The position numbers and the translations under genes were made by a program. Positions 50,831-60,179 of a DNA stretch of 64,000 bases are shown one piece after another (positions within the stretch are counted from its first letter, which is position 1; every line of letters begins with the position of its first letter). The stretch lies in assembly GCF_001187865.1 (NCBI RefSeq), contig NZ_LGIT01000009.1:2046001-2110000 (forward strand). The letters are read 5' to 3'. The DNA is from Klebsiella sp. RIT-PI-d. Its GTDB lineage: Bacteria > Pseudomonadota > Gammaproteobacteria > Enterobacterales > Enterobacteriaceae. Under the pieces are notes generated by a model. It did no database searches. It was not told the DNA's origin and saw only the letters and a list, made by a program, of their open reading frames with translations.

Positions 50831-52066
50831 ATGCTCCATCCGCGAGCCAGATCCATGTTGGTCATGTCTGTGCCCGCCCTGTGCATCGGAGTTGCATCCA
50901 GCGTCATCCTTGTCATAGTGATGAAAATTGCTGCAATGCTTCAGTTTGTTCTCTGGACAAGTATCCCGACGAGGCTGGGCGTTGCGCTGGACTCTTCGTT
51001 ATGGATAGTGATTATCCTGACGCTAACGGGGATAGCCGTTGGATTGGTTATCCAGTATAGCGCGGGCCACGCTGGCCCCGATCCGGCTTGTGAGCCGCTG
51101 ATTGGCGCCCCGGTCAGCACCGGGGCGCTACCAGGACTGGTTATTGCCTTAATTCTTGGCCTTGCGGGGGGCGTCAGCCTTGGACCTGAACACCCGATAA
51201 TGGCCGTTAATATTGCCCTTGCGGTAGCGCTTGGCACCCGGCTTTTTCCGCGCGCAAGCTCGCTGGAATGGACCATTCTGGCCTCCGCAGGAACCATTGG
51301 CGCGCTGTTCGGCACGCCGATTGCCGCGGCGCTGATTTTTTCACAAACGTTAAGTGGCAATAATGATGTGCCCATGTGGGATCGCTTATTCGCCCCGCTG
51401 CTGGCGGCCGCGGCCGGTGCGCTCACGACAGGCCTGTTTTTTCATCCGCAGTTTTCGCTGGCGATCCCGCATTATACCCAGCTAAAACTGATTGATATTG
51501 TCAGCGGCGCGGTCGTCGTCACGATCTCTATTGCCGTGGGGATGGTAGCGGTATGGTGCTTACCACGTCTGCACGCATTGATGCACCGCCTTAAATACCC
51601 GGTCGCTATTCTTGGCGTGGGCGGATTTGCGCTCGGTATTCTTGGCATCATCGGGGGCCATATTACCCTTTTTAAAGGTCTGGATGAGATGCAACAGCTG
51701 GGCTTTAGCCAGACGCTAAGCGCATCCGCTTTCTTACTGGTCGCGATGGTAAAACTGGCGGCGCTGGTTATTGCTGCCGCCTGCGGTTTTCGGGGCGGAC
51801 GCATTTTCCCGGCAGTCTTCGTTGCCGTTGCCCTGGGCCTGGGGCTGCATGCGCATGTTGATGCAGTACCTGCGGCAATCACCGTGTCCTGCGCCATTCT
51901 TGGGCTGGTACTGGTGGTTACCCGCGATGCCTGGCTTAGCCTGTTTATGGCTGCGGTAGTGGTTCCTGATACCACTCTGCTGCCGCTGCTGTGTATCGTG
52001 ATGCTGCCGGCGTGGCTGTTACTGGCGGGTAAGCCCATGCTTATGGCCCAGCGTAAAAAAGAGTAA
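50831..52066 (+). CDS. yfeO: YfeO, ClC-family ion channel-like protein
   Basis: The 411-residue membrane protein is a distant ClC-family member matching E. coli YfeO. It has about ten helices and the family segments [12 protein letters not shown] and AASGFRGG-like [20 protein letters not shown]. The transported ion is not known. It diverges from glk. The ATG follows AAAAGGAAATC. Confidence 0.9.
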   Translation: MLHPRARSMLVMSVPALCIGVASSVILVIVMKIAAMLQFVLWTSIPTRLGVALDSSLWIVIILTLTGIAVGLVIQYSAGHAGPDPACEPLIGAPVSTGALPGLVIALILGLAGGVSLGPEHPIMAVNIALAVALGTRLFPRASSLEWTILASAGTIGALFGTPIAAALIFSQTLSGNNDVPMWDRLFAPLLAAAAGALTTGLFFHPQFSLAIPHYTQLKLIDIVSGAVVVTISIAVGMVAVWCLPRLHALMHRLKYPVAILGVGGFALGILGIIGGHITLFKGLDEMQQLGFSQTLSASAFLLVAMVKLAALVIAAACGFRGGRIFPAVFVAVALGLGLHAHVDAVPAAITVSCAILGLVLVVTRDAWLSLFMAAVVVPDTTLLPLLCIVMLPAWLLLAGKPMLMAQRKKE

Positions 52067-52217
52067 TCCCCTTAAAATCAAGGTGTCCGTGGTTGCACAG
52101 TGACGATGAGCATCGTCTCTTCGTGCTAACAACATTTTTGTGAACGCCATCAGGAAATCATGTAGGAAAGCCTGTACTGTGTAAACGCATACATTGGTCT
52201 TTCAATAAGGATAAAGC

Positions 52218-53216
52218 ATGGTTTATCAGGCAGATCCCGCGCGTTATCAGCGTATGGAATATCGTCGCTGTGGCCAAAGCGGATTAAAACTCCCGGCAGT
52301 ATCGCTGGGGCTATGGCATAACTTCGGCGATGCCACTCTGGTGGAAAAAAGCCGCCAGCTGCTGCAACACGCCTTCGATCTTGGCATTACCCATTTTGAT
52401 TTAGCCAATAACTACGGTCCGCCGCCAGGATCGGCTGAAAGTAACTTTGGTCGTATCCTGCGCGAGGATTTTCTGCCGTATCGCGATGAGCTGATTATCT
52501 CCTCCAAAGCCGGTTATACCATGTGGGAAGGCCCCTATGGCGACTGGGGTTCACGTAAATACCTGATTTCGAGTCTGGACCAAAGCCTGAAGCGAATGGG
52601 GCTGGAGTACGTTGATATTTTTTATCACCATCGTCCCGACCCTGAAACGCCGCTCAGTGAAACCATGCGCGCGCTGGATCATATCGTTCGCCAGGGCAAA
52701 GCGCTCTACGTCGGACTGTCAAACTACCCGGCCGAACTGGCCCGCCAGGCAATCGATATTCTCAACGATCTGGGCACGCCTTGCCTTATTCACCAGCCTA
52801 AATATTCACTGTTTGAGCGCTGGATCGAGGAGGAGTTACTGAATGTGCTTGGCGAAAAAGGGGTGGGCAGTATTGCATTCTCCCCGCTTGCTGGCGGTCT
52901 GTTAACGGACCGCTATCTGAACGGTATTCCGGCAGATTCGCGTGCCGCCAGCGGCAGTCGCTTTTTAAATCCGGAGCACCTTACCGCCGGCAAAATGGAG
53001 AAAATCCGCCAGCTTAATGCCCTGGCAGAAAAGCGCGGGCAGAAGCTGTCACAGATGGCCCTGGCGTGGGTACTGCGCGGCGACCGCGTCACCTCAGTGC
53101 TTATTGGTGCCAGTAAGACTGCGCAACTTGATGATGCTGTAGACATGTTGAAAAACCGCGCTTTCAGCGAACAGGAGTGCGCGGCGATTGATGCTCTTCT
53201 CAACGGCGCCGGGTAG
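52218..53216 (+). CDS. Aldo/keto reductase, YghZ/GpR-like
   Basis: The 332-residue NADP-dependent aldo/keto reductase resembles E. coli YghZ (L-glyceraldehyde 3-phosphate reductase) over its length but with clear divergence, so it is a paralogue-type enzyme. The tetrad is visible: D and Y in FDLANNYGPPPGSAE, K in ISSKAGYTMW, H in FYHHRPD. The C-terminal cofactor motif SVLIGASKTAQLDD is present. E. coli K-12 has no such gene between yfeO and ypeC. The true substrate is unknown. Confidence 0.85.
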   Translation: MVYQADPARYQRMEYRRCGQSGLKLPAVSLGLWHNFGDATLVEKSRQLLQHAFDLGITHFDLANNYGPPPGSAESNFGRILREDFLPYRDELIISSKAGYTMWEGPYGDWGSRKYLISSLDQSLKRMGLEYVDIFYHHRPDPETPLSETMRALDHIVRQGKALYVGLSNYPAELARQAIDILNDLGTPCLIHQPKYSLFERWIEEELLNVLGEKGVGSIAFSPLAGGLLTDRYLNGIPADSRAASGSRFLNPEHLTAGKMEKIRQLNALAEKRGQKLSQMALAWVLRGDRVTSVLIGASKTAQLDDAVDMLKNRAFSEQECAAIDALLNGAG

Positions 53217-53338
53217 TTTTTTTAGCAAAAAATGCTCCCTCACGTAATTTAAGAGTTAAACGGATGCTACAGGACTTTACCGCCCCGTAATATTTGGTTA
53301 ACAGGCCGATATCGTTTCCGGTCGTGAAGGAGAAAATT

Positions 53339-53698
53339 ATGTTCAGATCGCTGATTTTGGCTGCTTTTCTGGCCGCCTCAACTGCTCCGCTTATCGCCAG
53401 CGCGGCAGAAATCACTCTGCTACCCTCCGTGAAATTGCAGATTGGCGATCGCGATCGTTCAGGTAACTACTGGGACGGCGATCGCTGGCGCGGTAATGAT
53501 TACTGGCATCGAAACTACGAGTGGCGAAAAAATCGCTGGTGGCGGCATGAGCCTCCCCGCGCACGCGGATGGGACGATCGTCGGGCTTATGAGCGGGGCT
53601 ACCGTGAAGGCTGGCACGATCGCCACGATCGTCGCGGACCACCGGGCCGAGGTCATCCCGGCCCTCGTGGTCCGGGTCACCACGGACATCATCACTAA
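53339..53698 (+). CDS. ypeC: YpeC, secreted DUF2502 protein
   Basis: The 119-residue precursor has a signal peptide ([23 protein letters not shown]) and a mature part rich in Arg, Trp, Tyr, Asp and His. The block [13 protein letters not shown] is shared with E. coli YpeC. The C-terminus is a Gly/Pro/Arg/His tail ending GHHGHHH. No function is known. The ATG at 53339 has a strong GAAGGAG site. It converges on mntH. Confidence 0.88.
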   Translation: MFRSLILAAFLAASTAPLIASAAEITLLPSVKLQIGDRDRSGNYWDGDRWRGNDYWHRNYEWRKNRWWRHEPPRARGWDDRRAYERGYREGWHDRHDRRGPPGRGHPGPRGPGHHGHHH

Positions 53699-53701
53699 AA
53701 T

Positions 53702-53731
53702 AACGCCGTGACCTGAAAAGGCCACGGCGTT
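53702..53731. terminator. Bidirectional hairpin between ypeC and mntH
   Basis: AACGCCGTG (53702-53710) pairs with CACGGCGTT (53723-53731) around 12 nt, followed by TTAA. It separates two convergent genes. Confidence 0.65.
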
Positions 53732-54973
53732 TTAACGTAATAACTCCAGTACTGTGCCGACCAATAGCCAGCCATTGAGTACCACCACCAGCGCCACAAT
53801 GAGCCATCCGGTTCGCTTAATCAACGTACTGTTCACCAGTTCGCCCATTAGCTCACGGTTACTGGTAAACATCAGTAGCGGGACCAGTGCCAGAGCAATA
53901 CCGAAGCTGAGCAGTACCTGGCTCATGACCAGAATACGGGTCGGCTCGAGTCCCATCAGAATGACAATAAACGACGGCAGCATTGTCACCGTTCGACGTA
54001 CCCACAGCGGGATATGAAAACGAATGAAGCCCTGCATGACCACCTGCCCGGCCAGCGTCCCCACAACCGTGGAGGAGAGTCCGGCGGCAACAAGACTTAA
54101 ACCAAATACCGTTGCTGCGGCATGACTAAGCAGGGGTTCAAGCGTGAGATACGCCTCTTCCAGATCGGCCACTCCGGTATGGCCGTTAAAATGGAAGGCC
54201 GCCGCGGCGGTAGCCATCATCGCCAGGTTAACAAATCCGGCAATGGTCATGGCAAATGCCACATCCCAGCGCGTGGCAGAGTAGCGTTCTTTACGCGTAC
54301 CACGCTGATTCTGGGTCAGCGAAGAGTGAAGATAAATCACATGAGGCATGATAGTTGCACCCAGCACGCCTGCCGCCAGGAAGACCGCATCCGTCCCTGG
54401 CAGTGCCGGAATAATCATCCCCCGGGTCAGGGCGGCCAGTTCCGGGCGGGAAAAAATCAGCTCAACAATATAGGCCGCAGCGACAAACAGCAGCAGACCA
54501 CCAATCACCATTTCCAGCGGTTTCTGTCCGCGACGCTGGAGCATCAGGATCAAAAAGGTTGCGATACCGGTTAATACCGCGCCCTGCAATAGCGACACGC
54601 CCAGCAGCATTTTGAAACCAATTGCCGCCCCGATAAATTCAGCTAAATCGGTTGCCATGGCGATAATTTCGGCCTGCACCCAGTAAAACCATACCAGTGG
54701 GCGAGGATAGTGGTCGCGAATTTGCTCTGCCAGATTTTTGCCTGTTGCAATGCCCAGCTTGGCGGAAAGGACCTGGATGAGCATTGCCATCAGGTTTGCC
54801 CAGACAACGACCCATAAAAGCTGGTAGCCGAAACTCGCACCGGCCTGAATGTTAGTGGCAAAGTTGCCGGGATCAATATAGCCAATAGCGGCAATAAATG
54901 CCGGCCCCATCAGCGCCAGCCTTAACCTACGCGCACCTTTACCGGTACCACTATCAACGCGACCATTGCTCAT
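53732..54973 (-). CDS. mntH: MntH, NRAMP-family manganese/iron:proton symporter
   Basis: MntH imports Mn(II) with protons. The 413-residue protein has about eleven helices, with the metal motifs DPGN in [11 protein letters not shown] and MPH in [12 protein letters not shown]. The ATG at 54973 has a GAGG site six bases upstream; the longer frame to 54985 would need a TTG. MntR- and Fur-type sites lie just upstream. Confidence 0.95.
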   Translation of the reverse strand: MSNGRVDSGTGKGARRLRLALMGPAFIAAIGYIDPGNFATNIQAGASFGYQLLWVVVWANLMAMLIQVLSAKLGIATGKNLAEQIRDHYPRPLVWFYWVQAEIIAMATDLAEFIGAAIGFKMLLGVSLLQGAVLTGIATFLILMLQRRGQKPLEMVIGGLLLFVAAAYIVELIFSRPELAALTRGMIIPALPGTDAVFLAAGVLGATIMPHVIYLHSSLTQNQRGTRKERYSATRWDVAFAMTIAGFVNLAMMATAAAAFHFNGHTGVADLEEAYLTLEPLLSHAAATVFGLSLVAAGLSSTVVGTLAGQVVMQGFIRFHIPLWVRRTVTMLPSFIVILMGLEPTRILVMSQVLLSFGIALALVPLLMFTSNRELMGELVNSTLIKRTGWLIVALVVVLNGWLLVGTVLELLR

Positions 54974-54985
54974 TCTTTGCCTCAA

Positions 54986-55007
54986 AAATATAGCCTTTGC
55001 TATGTTT
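54986..55007 (-). promoter_or_regulatory. MntR box of mntH
   Basis: The element is an inverted repeat with AAATATAGC on one side and GCTATGTTT on the other, around CTTT. It fits the enteric MntR box (AACATAGC...GCTATGTT) and lies 13-34 bp upstream of the mntH ATG. Confidence 0.78.
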
Positions 55008-55021
55008 CATGCTATCAAAAT

Positions 55022-55041
55022 GAGAATGATTATCAAGATCA
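55022..55041 (-). promoter_or_regulatory. Fur-type box of mntH
   Basis: GAGAATGATTATCAAGATCA contains GAATGATTATC, fitting the GATAAT/ATTATC hexamer pattern of Fur sites. Iron repression of mntH by Fur is known in E. coli and Salmonella. Confidence 0.62.
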
Positions 55042-55213
55042 TTTGTGTGATTGAAATTGATTTCTCTGATAGGCCGAAACAATAGGCGGGCTGGATAACT
55101 AATGGAGAAGATATTTGTTTTATTTATTGGTAATAATGTTAACAGAGTAGTACATCAACGCAATTTTTCCCCATTTTGTTCGACATAATTAAAACGTCTT
55201 ACAGATCACTATT

Positions 55214-55229
55214 TTTGAGATTGCTCACA
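55214..55229 (+). promoter_or_regulatory. CRP-type site of nupC
   Basis: TTTGA, GATTGC, TCACA matches the CRP core at all but one base. nupC is CRP-activated and CytR-repressed in E. coli. A -10-like TATATT follows at 55239-55244. Confidence 0.55.
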
Positions 55230-55324
55230 GGAACTTACTATATTGCGCGTTTGATCTCGTTTTCTTTGGTGTTGTTACATAGAATGTGCAAGAAAATTAA
55301 ACCTGCCTCATATTCGGAGCAAAT

Positions 55325-56527
55325 ATGTCCGCCGTCCTTCACTTTATCCTGGCATTAGTCGTGGTTGCGCTGCTCGCTCTGCTTGTCAGCAACGATCGTA
55401 AAAAGATTCGTATTCGCTATGTCGTACAACTTCTGGTTATTGAAGTTTTACTGGCCTGGTTCTTCCTTAACTCAAATGTCGGTTTGGGTTTTGTGAAAGG
55501 CTTCTCCGAAATGTTCGAACAGCTTCTTGGCTTTGCGAACGTAGGTACTGATTTTGTTTTCGGGAAAATGAACGAAGGGGGTCTGGCTTTCTTCTTCCTG
55601 AAAGTACTGTGCCCTATCGTCTTTATCTCTGCCCTGATCGGTATTTTGCAGCACATCCGCATACTGCCGATTGTAATCCGTGCTATCGGCTTCGTCCTGT
55701 CAAAAGTTAACGGCATGGGCAAACTGGAATCCTTCAACGCCGTCAGCTCGCTGATTTTGGGTCAGTCCGAGAACTTTATCGCCTATAAAGATATTCTTGG
55801 CAAGATGTCACGTAACCGCATGTACACCATGGCGGCGACCGCGATGTCAACGGTATCCATGTCTATCGTTGGTGCGTACATGACCATGCTTGAACCTAAG
55901 TATGTTGTTGCCGCACTGGTGCTTAACATGTTCAGTACCTTTATCGTTCTGTCACTGATCAACCCGTACCGTGTTGATGAGCATGAAGAAAACATCCAGA
56001 TGTCTAACCTGCACGAAGGACAGAGCTTCTTCGAAATGCTGGGTGAATACATTCTGGCCGGTTTTAAAGTGGCCATTATTGTTGCAGCAATGCTGATTGG
56101 TTTTATCGCGCTGATTGCCGCCCTGAACGCGCTGTTCTCCACGGTGACTGGCTGGTTTGGCTACAGCATTTCGTTCCAGGGCATCCTGGGCTATGTCTTC
56201 TACCCGGTTGCCTGGGTCATGGGCGTGCCGGCAGGTGAAGCGCAGCAGGTCGGCACCATTATGGCGACCAAACTGGTTTCGAACGAATTCGTGGCCATGA
56301 TGGACCTGCAGAAAGTGGCGGCAGAACTGTCTCCGCGCTCTCTGGGCATTATCTCCGTCTTCCTGGTGTCTTTCGCGAACTTCTCATCTATCGGTATTAT
56401 TGCCGGGGCAATCAAAGGTCTGAACGAAGAACAGGGTAACGTTGTTTCTCGCTTTGGTCTGAAGCTGGTTTACGGCTCCACGCTGGTCAGCGTGCTGTCT
56501 GCGTCAATCGCTGCGCTCGTACTGTAA
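55325..56527 (+). CDS. nupC: NupC, nucleoside:proton symporter
   Basis: NupC takes up pyrimidine nucleosides and adenosine with protons. The 400-residue protein has the concentrative nucleoside transporter signature [22 protein letters not shown] and [18 protein letters not shown]. It matches E. coli NupC in length and sequence. Confidence 0.96.
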   Translation: MSAVLHFILALVVVALLALLVSNDRKKIRIRYVVQLLVIEVLLAWFFLNSNVGLGFVKGFSEMFEQLLGFANVGTDFVFGKMNEGGLAFFFLKVLCPIVFISALIGILQHIRILPIVIRAIGFVLSKVNGMGKLESFNAVSSLILGQSENFIAYKDILGKMSRNRMYTMAATAMSTVSMSIVGAYMTMLEPKYVVAALVLNMFSTFIVLSLINPYRVDEHEENIQMSNLHEGQSFFEMLGEYILAGFKVAIIVAAMLIGFIALIAALNALFSTVTGWFGYSISFQGILGYVFYPVAWVMGVPAGEAQQVGTIMATKLVSNEFVAMMDLQKVAAELSPRSLGIISVFLVSFANFSSIGIIAGAIKGLNEEQGNVVSRFGLKLVYGSTLVSVLSASIAALVL

Positions 56528-56541
56528 TCCACGCGTTTTAT

Positions 56542-56567
56542 AAGCCGGGACACGTTCCCGGCTTTTT
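56542..56567 (+). terminator. Intrinsic terminator of nupC
   Basis: AAGCCGGGA (56542-56550) pairs with TCCCGGCTT (56556-56564) around CACGT and is followed by TTT. Confidence 0.88.
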
Positions 56568-56640
56568 TACGTCTGTCGCCAGGGAATGGTGATAATAGAA
56601 GGGAAGAAACAGAGATCGAAATTCGATGTTGAGACAAATA

Positions 56641-56664
56641 AAAAACCCCCGCCAAAGGCGAGGG
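56641..56664 (-). terminator. Terminator of the tRNA-Ala pair
   Basis: On the minus strand CCCTCGCC (56664-56657) pairs with GGCGGGGG (56653-56646), with one mismatch, around TTT, followed by TTTTTTATTT. It lies 10 bp after the last tRNA base. Confidence 0.8.
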
Positions 56665-56673
56665 TCTGAATGG

Positions 56674-56749
<76 letters not shown>

Positions 56750-56788
56750 ACAGTATCTTTACGTACCAAACCTGATGGGAGCAGGATT

Positions 56789-56864
<76 letters not shown>

Positions 56865-56895
56865 GTTACGTAAAGCTTGTCGAGTAGACGGCGGC

Positions 56896-56924
56896 ATAAT
56901 ATGAATTCCCTCCTCCAGTGTCAA
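56896..56924 (-). promoter_or_regulatory. Promoter of the tRNA-Ala operon
   Basis: On the minus strand TTGACA (56924-56919), exactly 17 bp, TATTAT (56901-56896), followed by a GC-rich GCCGCC discriminator typical of stringently controlled stable RNA. Confidence 0.88.
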
Positions 56925-57083
56925 CGGCAAATTCAGTTTCCCTCTTTCGTTTGCTGAAAAAGCAGTCAAACCCCAATAAGGTTGCGAGCCGTCTCGCAGC
57001 ACGTGACCAATCTTGTCACGCTTTCCTGTAAAAAGATGCTATAACAGGAACGACTAATTCCACACATCTACTCAGGGAATAGT

Positions 57084-57449
57084 ATGTTCAAGGAACGAAT
57101 GACGCCGGAAGAAATCGCACGTATCACCGGCTACAGCCGACAGACGATTAACAAGTGGGTTCGTAAGGAAGGATGGGAGACCTCGCCCAAGCCTGGCGTT
57201 CAGGGAGGTAAAGCACGTCTTGTTCACGTTGATGAAAATGTACGGGCCTTTATCCGCAGCGCTCATCGAGTTTCAGAAGATACCGCGATTTATCAGACAA
57301 CGATTAACGACACGTCGTTTGACGTTCTGCTTCTGACCCTGGCCAATGAAATGACCGATATCGAACAAAAACGACTTACCTCACTTTTACTGCGTGAAGG
57401 CATTACGGGTTTGCTGGAGCGTCTCGGAATTCGCGACCAATCATCATGA
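57084..57449 (+). CDS. yfeC: YfeC, helix-turn-helix DNA-binding protein
   Basis: The 121-residue protein matches E. coli YfeC. Its N-terminal helix-turn-helix is MTPEEIARITGYSRQTINKWVRKEGW, with the conserved KPGVQGGKARLVHV wing. It is a putative regulator with no firmly known targets. It overlaps yfeD by 4 bp, so the two are co-translated. Confidence 0.9.
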   Translation: MFKERMTPEEIARITGYSRQTINKWVRKEGWETSPKPGVQGGKARLVHVDENVRAFIRSAHRVSEDTAIYQTTINDTSFDVLLLTLANEMTDIEQKRLTSLLLREGITGLLERLGIRDQSS

Positions 57450-57841
57450 TCACATTGCAAAGTAAAATGACCTCGCATGAGTTAGCCGAATGCCTTGGGG
57501 TAAAGAATCAGACAGTCAATCGCTGGGTGCGCGAACAAAAGTGGCGTACCGAGAAAATTCCGGGCGTTAAAGGTGGACGAGCAAGACTGATACATATCGA
57601 CCCGCGGGTACGTGAATATTTGGCCAACGTTCCGGCGTTGCGTCACCGCACCATTCCTTTCCAGGCCAGCGACAGCACGCTGGAATATGGCGCTGTTGAT
57701 CTGGACAATCCGCTACAGCAGATATCCCAAATCCTGCAAAGTTTGACGCCGGATGAGCTACAGCGGGTTCTTGGCTTTTTAAGAAGGCAGGGGACGCAGA
57801 TTTTTCTGGAGCGGCTGAAGATTGTCAGCGACGAGAGCTAG
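57446..57841 (+). CDS. yfeD: YfeD, helix-turn-helix DNA-binding protein
   Basis: The 131-residue paralogue of YfeC has the same architecture: helix-turn-helix MTSHELAECLGVKNQTVNRWVREQKW, then IPGVKGGRARLIHI. It ends with a helical tail that is similar in both (LRRQGTQIFLERL). The YfeC-YfeD pair looks like a tandem duplication and may act as a heterodimer; this is inference. Confidence 0.9.
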   Translation: MITLQSKMTSHELAECLGVKNQTVNRWVREQKWRTEKIPGVKGGRARLIHIDPRVREYLANVPALRHRTIPFQASDSTLEYGAVDLDNPLQQISQILQSLTPDELQRVLGFLRRQGTQIFLERLKIVSDES

Positions 57842-57848
57842 CGACGTT

Positions 57849-57880
57849 ATGTCAGGGGCAGAAACCTCTCCCCCTGACAT
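57849..57880. terminator. Hairpin between convergent yfeD and gltX
   Basis: ATGTCAGGGG (57849-57858) pairs perfectly with CCCCTGACAT (57871-57880). There is no T-run on either side. Confidence 0.6.
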
Positions 57881-57891
57881 GCATACGGCTG

Positions 57892-59307
57892 CTATTGCTG
57901 GCTTTCGCGCTCGGCAATAAACGTCAATGCTTTAGCGATGCGTTCAATGCTGCGGGTCTTGCCAATCGCATGGACCGTGACGTCCAGTGCCGGAGACTGG
58001 CCTGCCCCGGTCACCGCTACGCGCAGCGGCATACCGACTTTACCCATCCCCACTTGCAGCTCGTCCGCCGCCGCCTGAATCGCGTGATGAACGTTTTCGG
58101 CTGACCAGTCGGTAATCGCTGACAGTTTGTCACGAACCACTTCCAGCGGCTGACGCGCAACCGGACGCAGGTGTTTTTTCGCAGCGTCAGCGTCAAACTC
58201 AGCAAAGTCTTCATAGAAATAGCGGCAGCTTTGTGCCATCTCTTTCAGCGTTTTGCAGCGCTCACCCAGCAGCGTTACCAGCTCGCTCAGCTGCGGACCG
58301 GTACGGGTATCAATATTTTCCTGCTCAATGTGCCACTGTAAATGCGTCGCAACATATTCCGGGGCCAGCGTATTGATATAGTGATGGTTTAACCACTGTA
58401 ATTTCTCCGTATTGAACGCGCTGGCAGATTTACTGACCGCATTCAACGAGAACAGCTTGATCATCTCTTCACGGCTGAAGATCTCTTGATCGCCGCTTGA
58501 CCAGCCCAGACGCACCAGGTAGTTCAGCAGCGCTTCCGGCAGATAACCGTCATCGCGATACTGCATTACGCTTACCGCACCGTGACGCTTGGAGAGCTTT
58601 TTACCGTCGTCGCCGTTGATCATTGAGACGTGGGCGTACACCGGGACTGGCGCATTCAGCGCTTTAAGAATGTTAATCTGGCGCGGCGTATTGTTAATAT
58701 GATCTTCACCGCGGATCACGTGGGTGATTTCCATATCCCAGTCATCAACAACGACACAGAAGTTGTAGGTTGGTGAACCGTCAGTACGACGAATAATCAG
58801 ATCGTCCAGCTCCTGATTGCTGAACTCGATCGGCCCGCGGATCTGATCGTCAAAAATGACTGAACCTTCCTGTGGGTTGGCAAAACGCACTACGCACGGC
58901 TCGTTCTCAGCGTGATGCTCGTCACCGTGACGGCAGCGGCCGTCGTAGCGAGGCTTCTCACCTTTCGCCATTTGTTCTTCACGCAGCGCTTCCAGGCGCT
59001 CTTTGGAACAGTAGCACTTATAGGCAGTGCCCACTTTCAGCATGTCATCAATAACCGCGTTATAGCGATCAAAGCGTTTGGTTTGATAGTACGGACCTTC
59101 ATCCCACTCCAGGCTCAGCCAGTTCATCCCGTCCATAATCGCTTCAATTGCTTGCGGGGTAGAACGTTCGAGGTCGGTATCCTCAATACGCAGGACAAAC
59201 TCACCGCCGTGGTTACGGGCAAAAAGCCAGGAGTAAAGAGCGGTACGTGCGCCACCAACGTGCAGATAGCCGGTTGGACTCGGCGCGAAGCGAGTTTTGA
59301 TTTTCAT
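57892..59307 (-). CDS. gltX: GltX, glutamyl-tRNA synthetase
   Basis: GltX charges tRNA-Glu. The 471-residue class I synthetase has the HIGH-type motif [17 protein letters not shown] at 8-24 and the KMSKS-type KLSKRHGA. The zinc region CYCSKE...CRHGDEH is present. It matches E. coli GltX in length and diverges from the tRNA-Val operon. Confidence 0.97.
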   Translation of the reverse strand: MKIKTRFAPSPTGYLHVGGARTALYSWLFARNHGGEFVLRIEDTDLERSTPQAIEAIMDGMNWLSLEWDEGPYYQTKRFDRYNAVIDDMLKVGTAYKCYCSKERLEALREEQMAKGEKPRYDGRCRHGDEHHAENEPCVVRFANPQEGSVIFDDQIRGPIEFSNQELDDLIIRRTDGSPTYNFCVVVDDWDMEITHVIRGEDHINNTPRQINILKALNAPVPVYAHVSMINGDDGKKLSKRHGAVSVMQYRDDGYLPEALLNYLVRLGWSSGDQEIFSREEMIKLFSLNAVSKSASAFNTEKLQWLNHHYINTLAPEYVATHLQWHIEQENIDTRTGPQLSELVTLLGERCKTLKEMAQSCRYFYEDFAEFDADAAKKHLRPVARQPLEVVRDKLSAITDWSAENVHHAIQAAADELQVGMGKVGMPLRVAVTGAGQSPALDVTVHAIGKTRSIERIAKALTFIAERESQQ

Positions 59308-59518
59308 GAAAGGGCCTTACGTTAATAAAGATGCCGACAACCGGCAAATCCTGAAAAATTCGTGGCAGATATTCTATCACTCCCGCCTGATTCCTCAATG
59401 TTGTTACTCTCAGAAGGTCATGCTTTCCTGATTTTGTTTATAAATCAGACTGGATCGGGTCTTCAGGCTGAGTTTTGTTTAATTTTACGACGAACGAACA
59501 AAAACTTAAGAAAAGGCG

Positions 59519-59546
59519 TTGACTCATTTTCAACTCTCCCTATAAT
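59519..59546 (+). promoter_or_regulatory. Promoter of valU-valX-valY-lysV
   Basis: TTGACT (59519-59524), 16 bp, TATAAT (59541-59546), then a GC-rich GCGACTCC discriminator, as at stable RNA promoters. Confidence 0.9.
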
Positions 59547-59563
59547 GCGACTCCACACAGCGG

Positions 59564-59639
59564 GGGTGATTAGCTCAGCTGGGAGAGCACCTCCCTTACA
59601 AGGAGGGGGTCGGCGGTTCGATCCCGTCATCACCCACCA
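59564..59639 (+). tRNA. valU: tRNA-Val(TAC), copy 1
   Basis: The 76-nt tRNA runs from GGGTGAT to the encoded CCA. The anticodon loop CTTACAA lies between CCTCC and GGAGG, anticodon TAC. The three Val copies are identical. Confidence 0.97.
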
Positions 59640-59683
59640 CTACTTCGGTAGTCTCCGCCGTGTGAAGCAAGAAATTGAGAAGT

Positions 59684-59759
59684 GGGTGATTAGCTCAGCT
59701 GGGAGAGCACCTCCCTTACAAGGAGGGGGTCGGCGGTTCGATCCCGTCATCACCCACCA
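59684..59759 (+). tRNA. valX: tRNA-Val(TAC), copy 2
   Basis: Identical to copy 1, separated from it by 44 bp. Confidence 0.97.
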
Positions 59760-59805
59760 CTTTCTCGCCAGCTGGATTTCTTGCAGTAAATTGAAGTACC
59801 GAAGT

Positions 59806-59881
59806 GGGTGATTAGCTCAGCTGGGAGAGCACCTCCCTTACAAGGAGGGGGTCGGCGGTTCGATCCCGTCATCACCCACCA
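59806..59881 (+). tRNA. valY: tRNA-Val(TAC), copy 3
   Basis: Identical to copies 1 and 2, separated from copy 2 by 46 bp and from lysV by only 4 bp. Confidence 0.97.
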
Positions 59882-59885
59882 CTTC

Positions 59886-59961
59886 GGGTCGTTAGCTCAG
59901 TTGGTAGAGCAGTTGACTTTTAATCAATTGGTCGCAGGTTCGAATCCTGCACGACCCACCA
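59886..59961 (+). tRNA. lysV: tRNA-Lys(TTT)
   Basis: The 76-nt tRNA begins GGGTCGT and ends CGACCCACCA, with anticodon TTT in the loop CTTTTAA. The T-arm is GCAGG-TTCGAAT-CCTGC. Its last 18 bases and the following terminator are repeated 157 bp downstream. Confidence 0.97.
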
Positions 59962-60002
59962 ATGTAAAAAAGCGCCCTAAAGGCGCTTTTTTGCTATCTG
60001 CG
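59944..60002 (+). repeat. 59-bp direct repeat, copy 1
   Basis: It spans the T-arm 3' side, acceptor and CCA of lysV plus the terminator hairpin up to TGCTATCTGCG. It is identical to 60101-60159. Confidence 0.95.
59966..59992 (+). terminator. Intrinsic terminator of the tRNA operon, copy 1
   Basis: AAAAAAGCGCC (59966-59976) pairs with GGCGCTTTTTT (59982-59992) around CTAAA. Confidence 0.9.
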
Positions 60003-60100
60003 ATACCTGAGATTCGAACCTGCCGCAGGTTCGGGCCGAGCGCAGCGAGACAACGGAGCCGCCTGCGGCGACGGCCCGAAGGGCGAGGCGAAGCCGAGTC
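60003..60100. repeat. GC-rich chain of mini-hairpins between the lysV-end repeats
   Basis: The segment begins with an inverted copy of the lysV T-arm (60011-60023) and a 9-bp palindrome, CGAACCTGC-C-GCAGGTTCG (60015-60033). It continues with short hairpins: GCCGC-CT-GCGGC, GCCC-GAA-GGGC and GGC-GAA-GCC, spaced by GAC, GAG and similar triplets. No protein is expected. It lacks A/T-rich character and differs sharply from flanking DNA. Confidence 0.8.
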
Positions 60101-60159
60101 ATCCTGCACGACCCACCAATGTAAAAAAGCGCCCTAAAGGCGCTTTTTTGCTATCTGCG
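60101..60159 (+). repeat. 59-bp direct repeat, copy 2
   Basis: Identical to 59944-60002. Preceded by GCAGGTTCG at 60025-60033, it forms a partial tRNA-Lys 3' half with a 67-nt insert in the T-loop. It also carries a second copy of the terminator. Confidence 0.95.
60123..60149 (+). terminator. Intrinsic terminator, copy 2
   Basis: The same hairpin and T-run as at 59966-59992, shifted by 157 bp. It would insulate the flxA-like gene from tRNA transcription. Confidence 0.85.
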
Positions 60160-60179
60160 TTTTATCAGCCCGCCGGGTA

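Larger units (their letters stand above)
54974..55324. promoter_or_regulatory. mntH-nupC divergent control region
   Basis: This 351-bp gap contains MntR- and Fur-type sites near mntH and a CRP-type site near nupC. I see no gene in it. Confidence 0.6.

Noticed and set aside
54974-54985. Longer mntH start at 54985
   Set aside because: It would use TTG, whereas the ATG at 54973 has a GAGG site at proper spacing and gives the family length.
59564-59881. Three identical 76-bp repeats that could suggest a repeat array
   Set aside because: Each repeat is a complete tRNA-Val(TAC) with CCA; the spacing and fold explain the repetition.
59808-60137. Open frames of about 110 codons across the tRNA cluster
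   Set aside because: They run through tRNA genes, terminators and the GC-rich hairpins, with no ribosome binding site or protein family.
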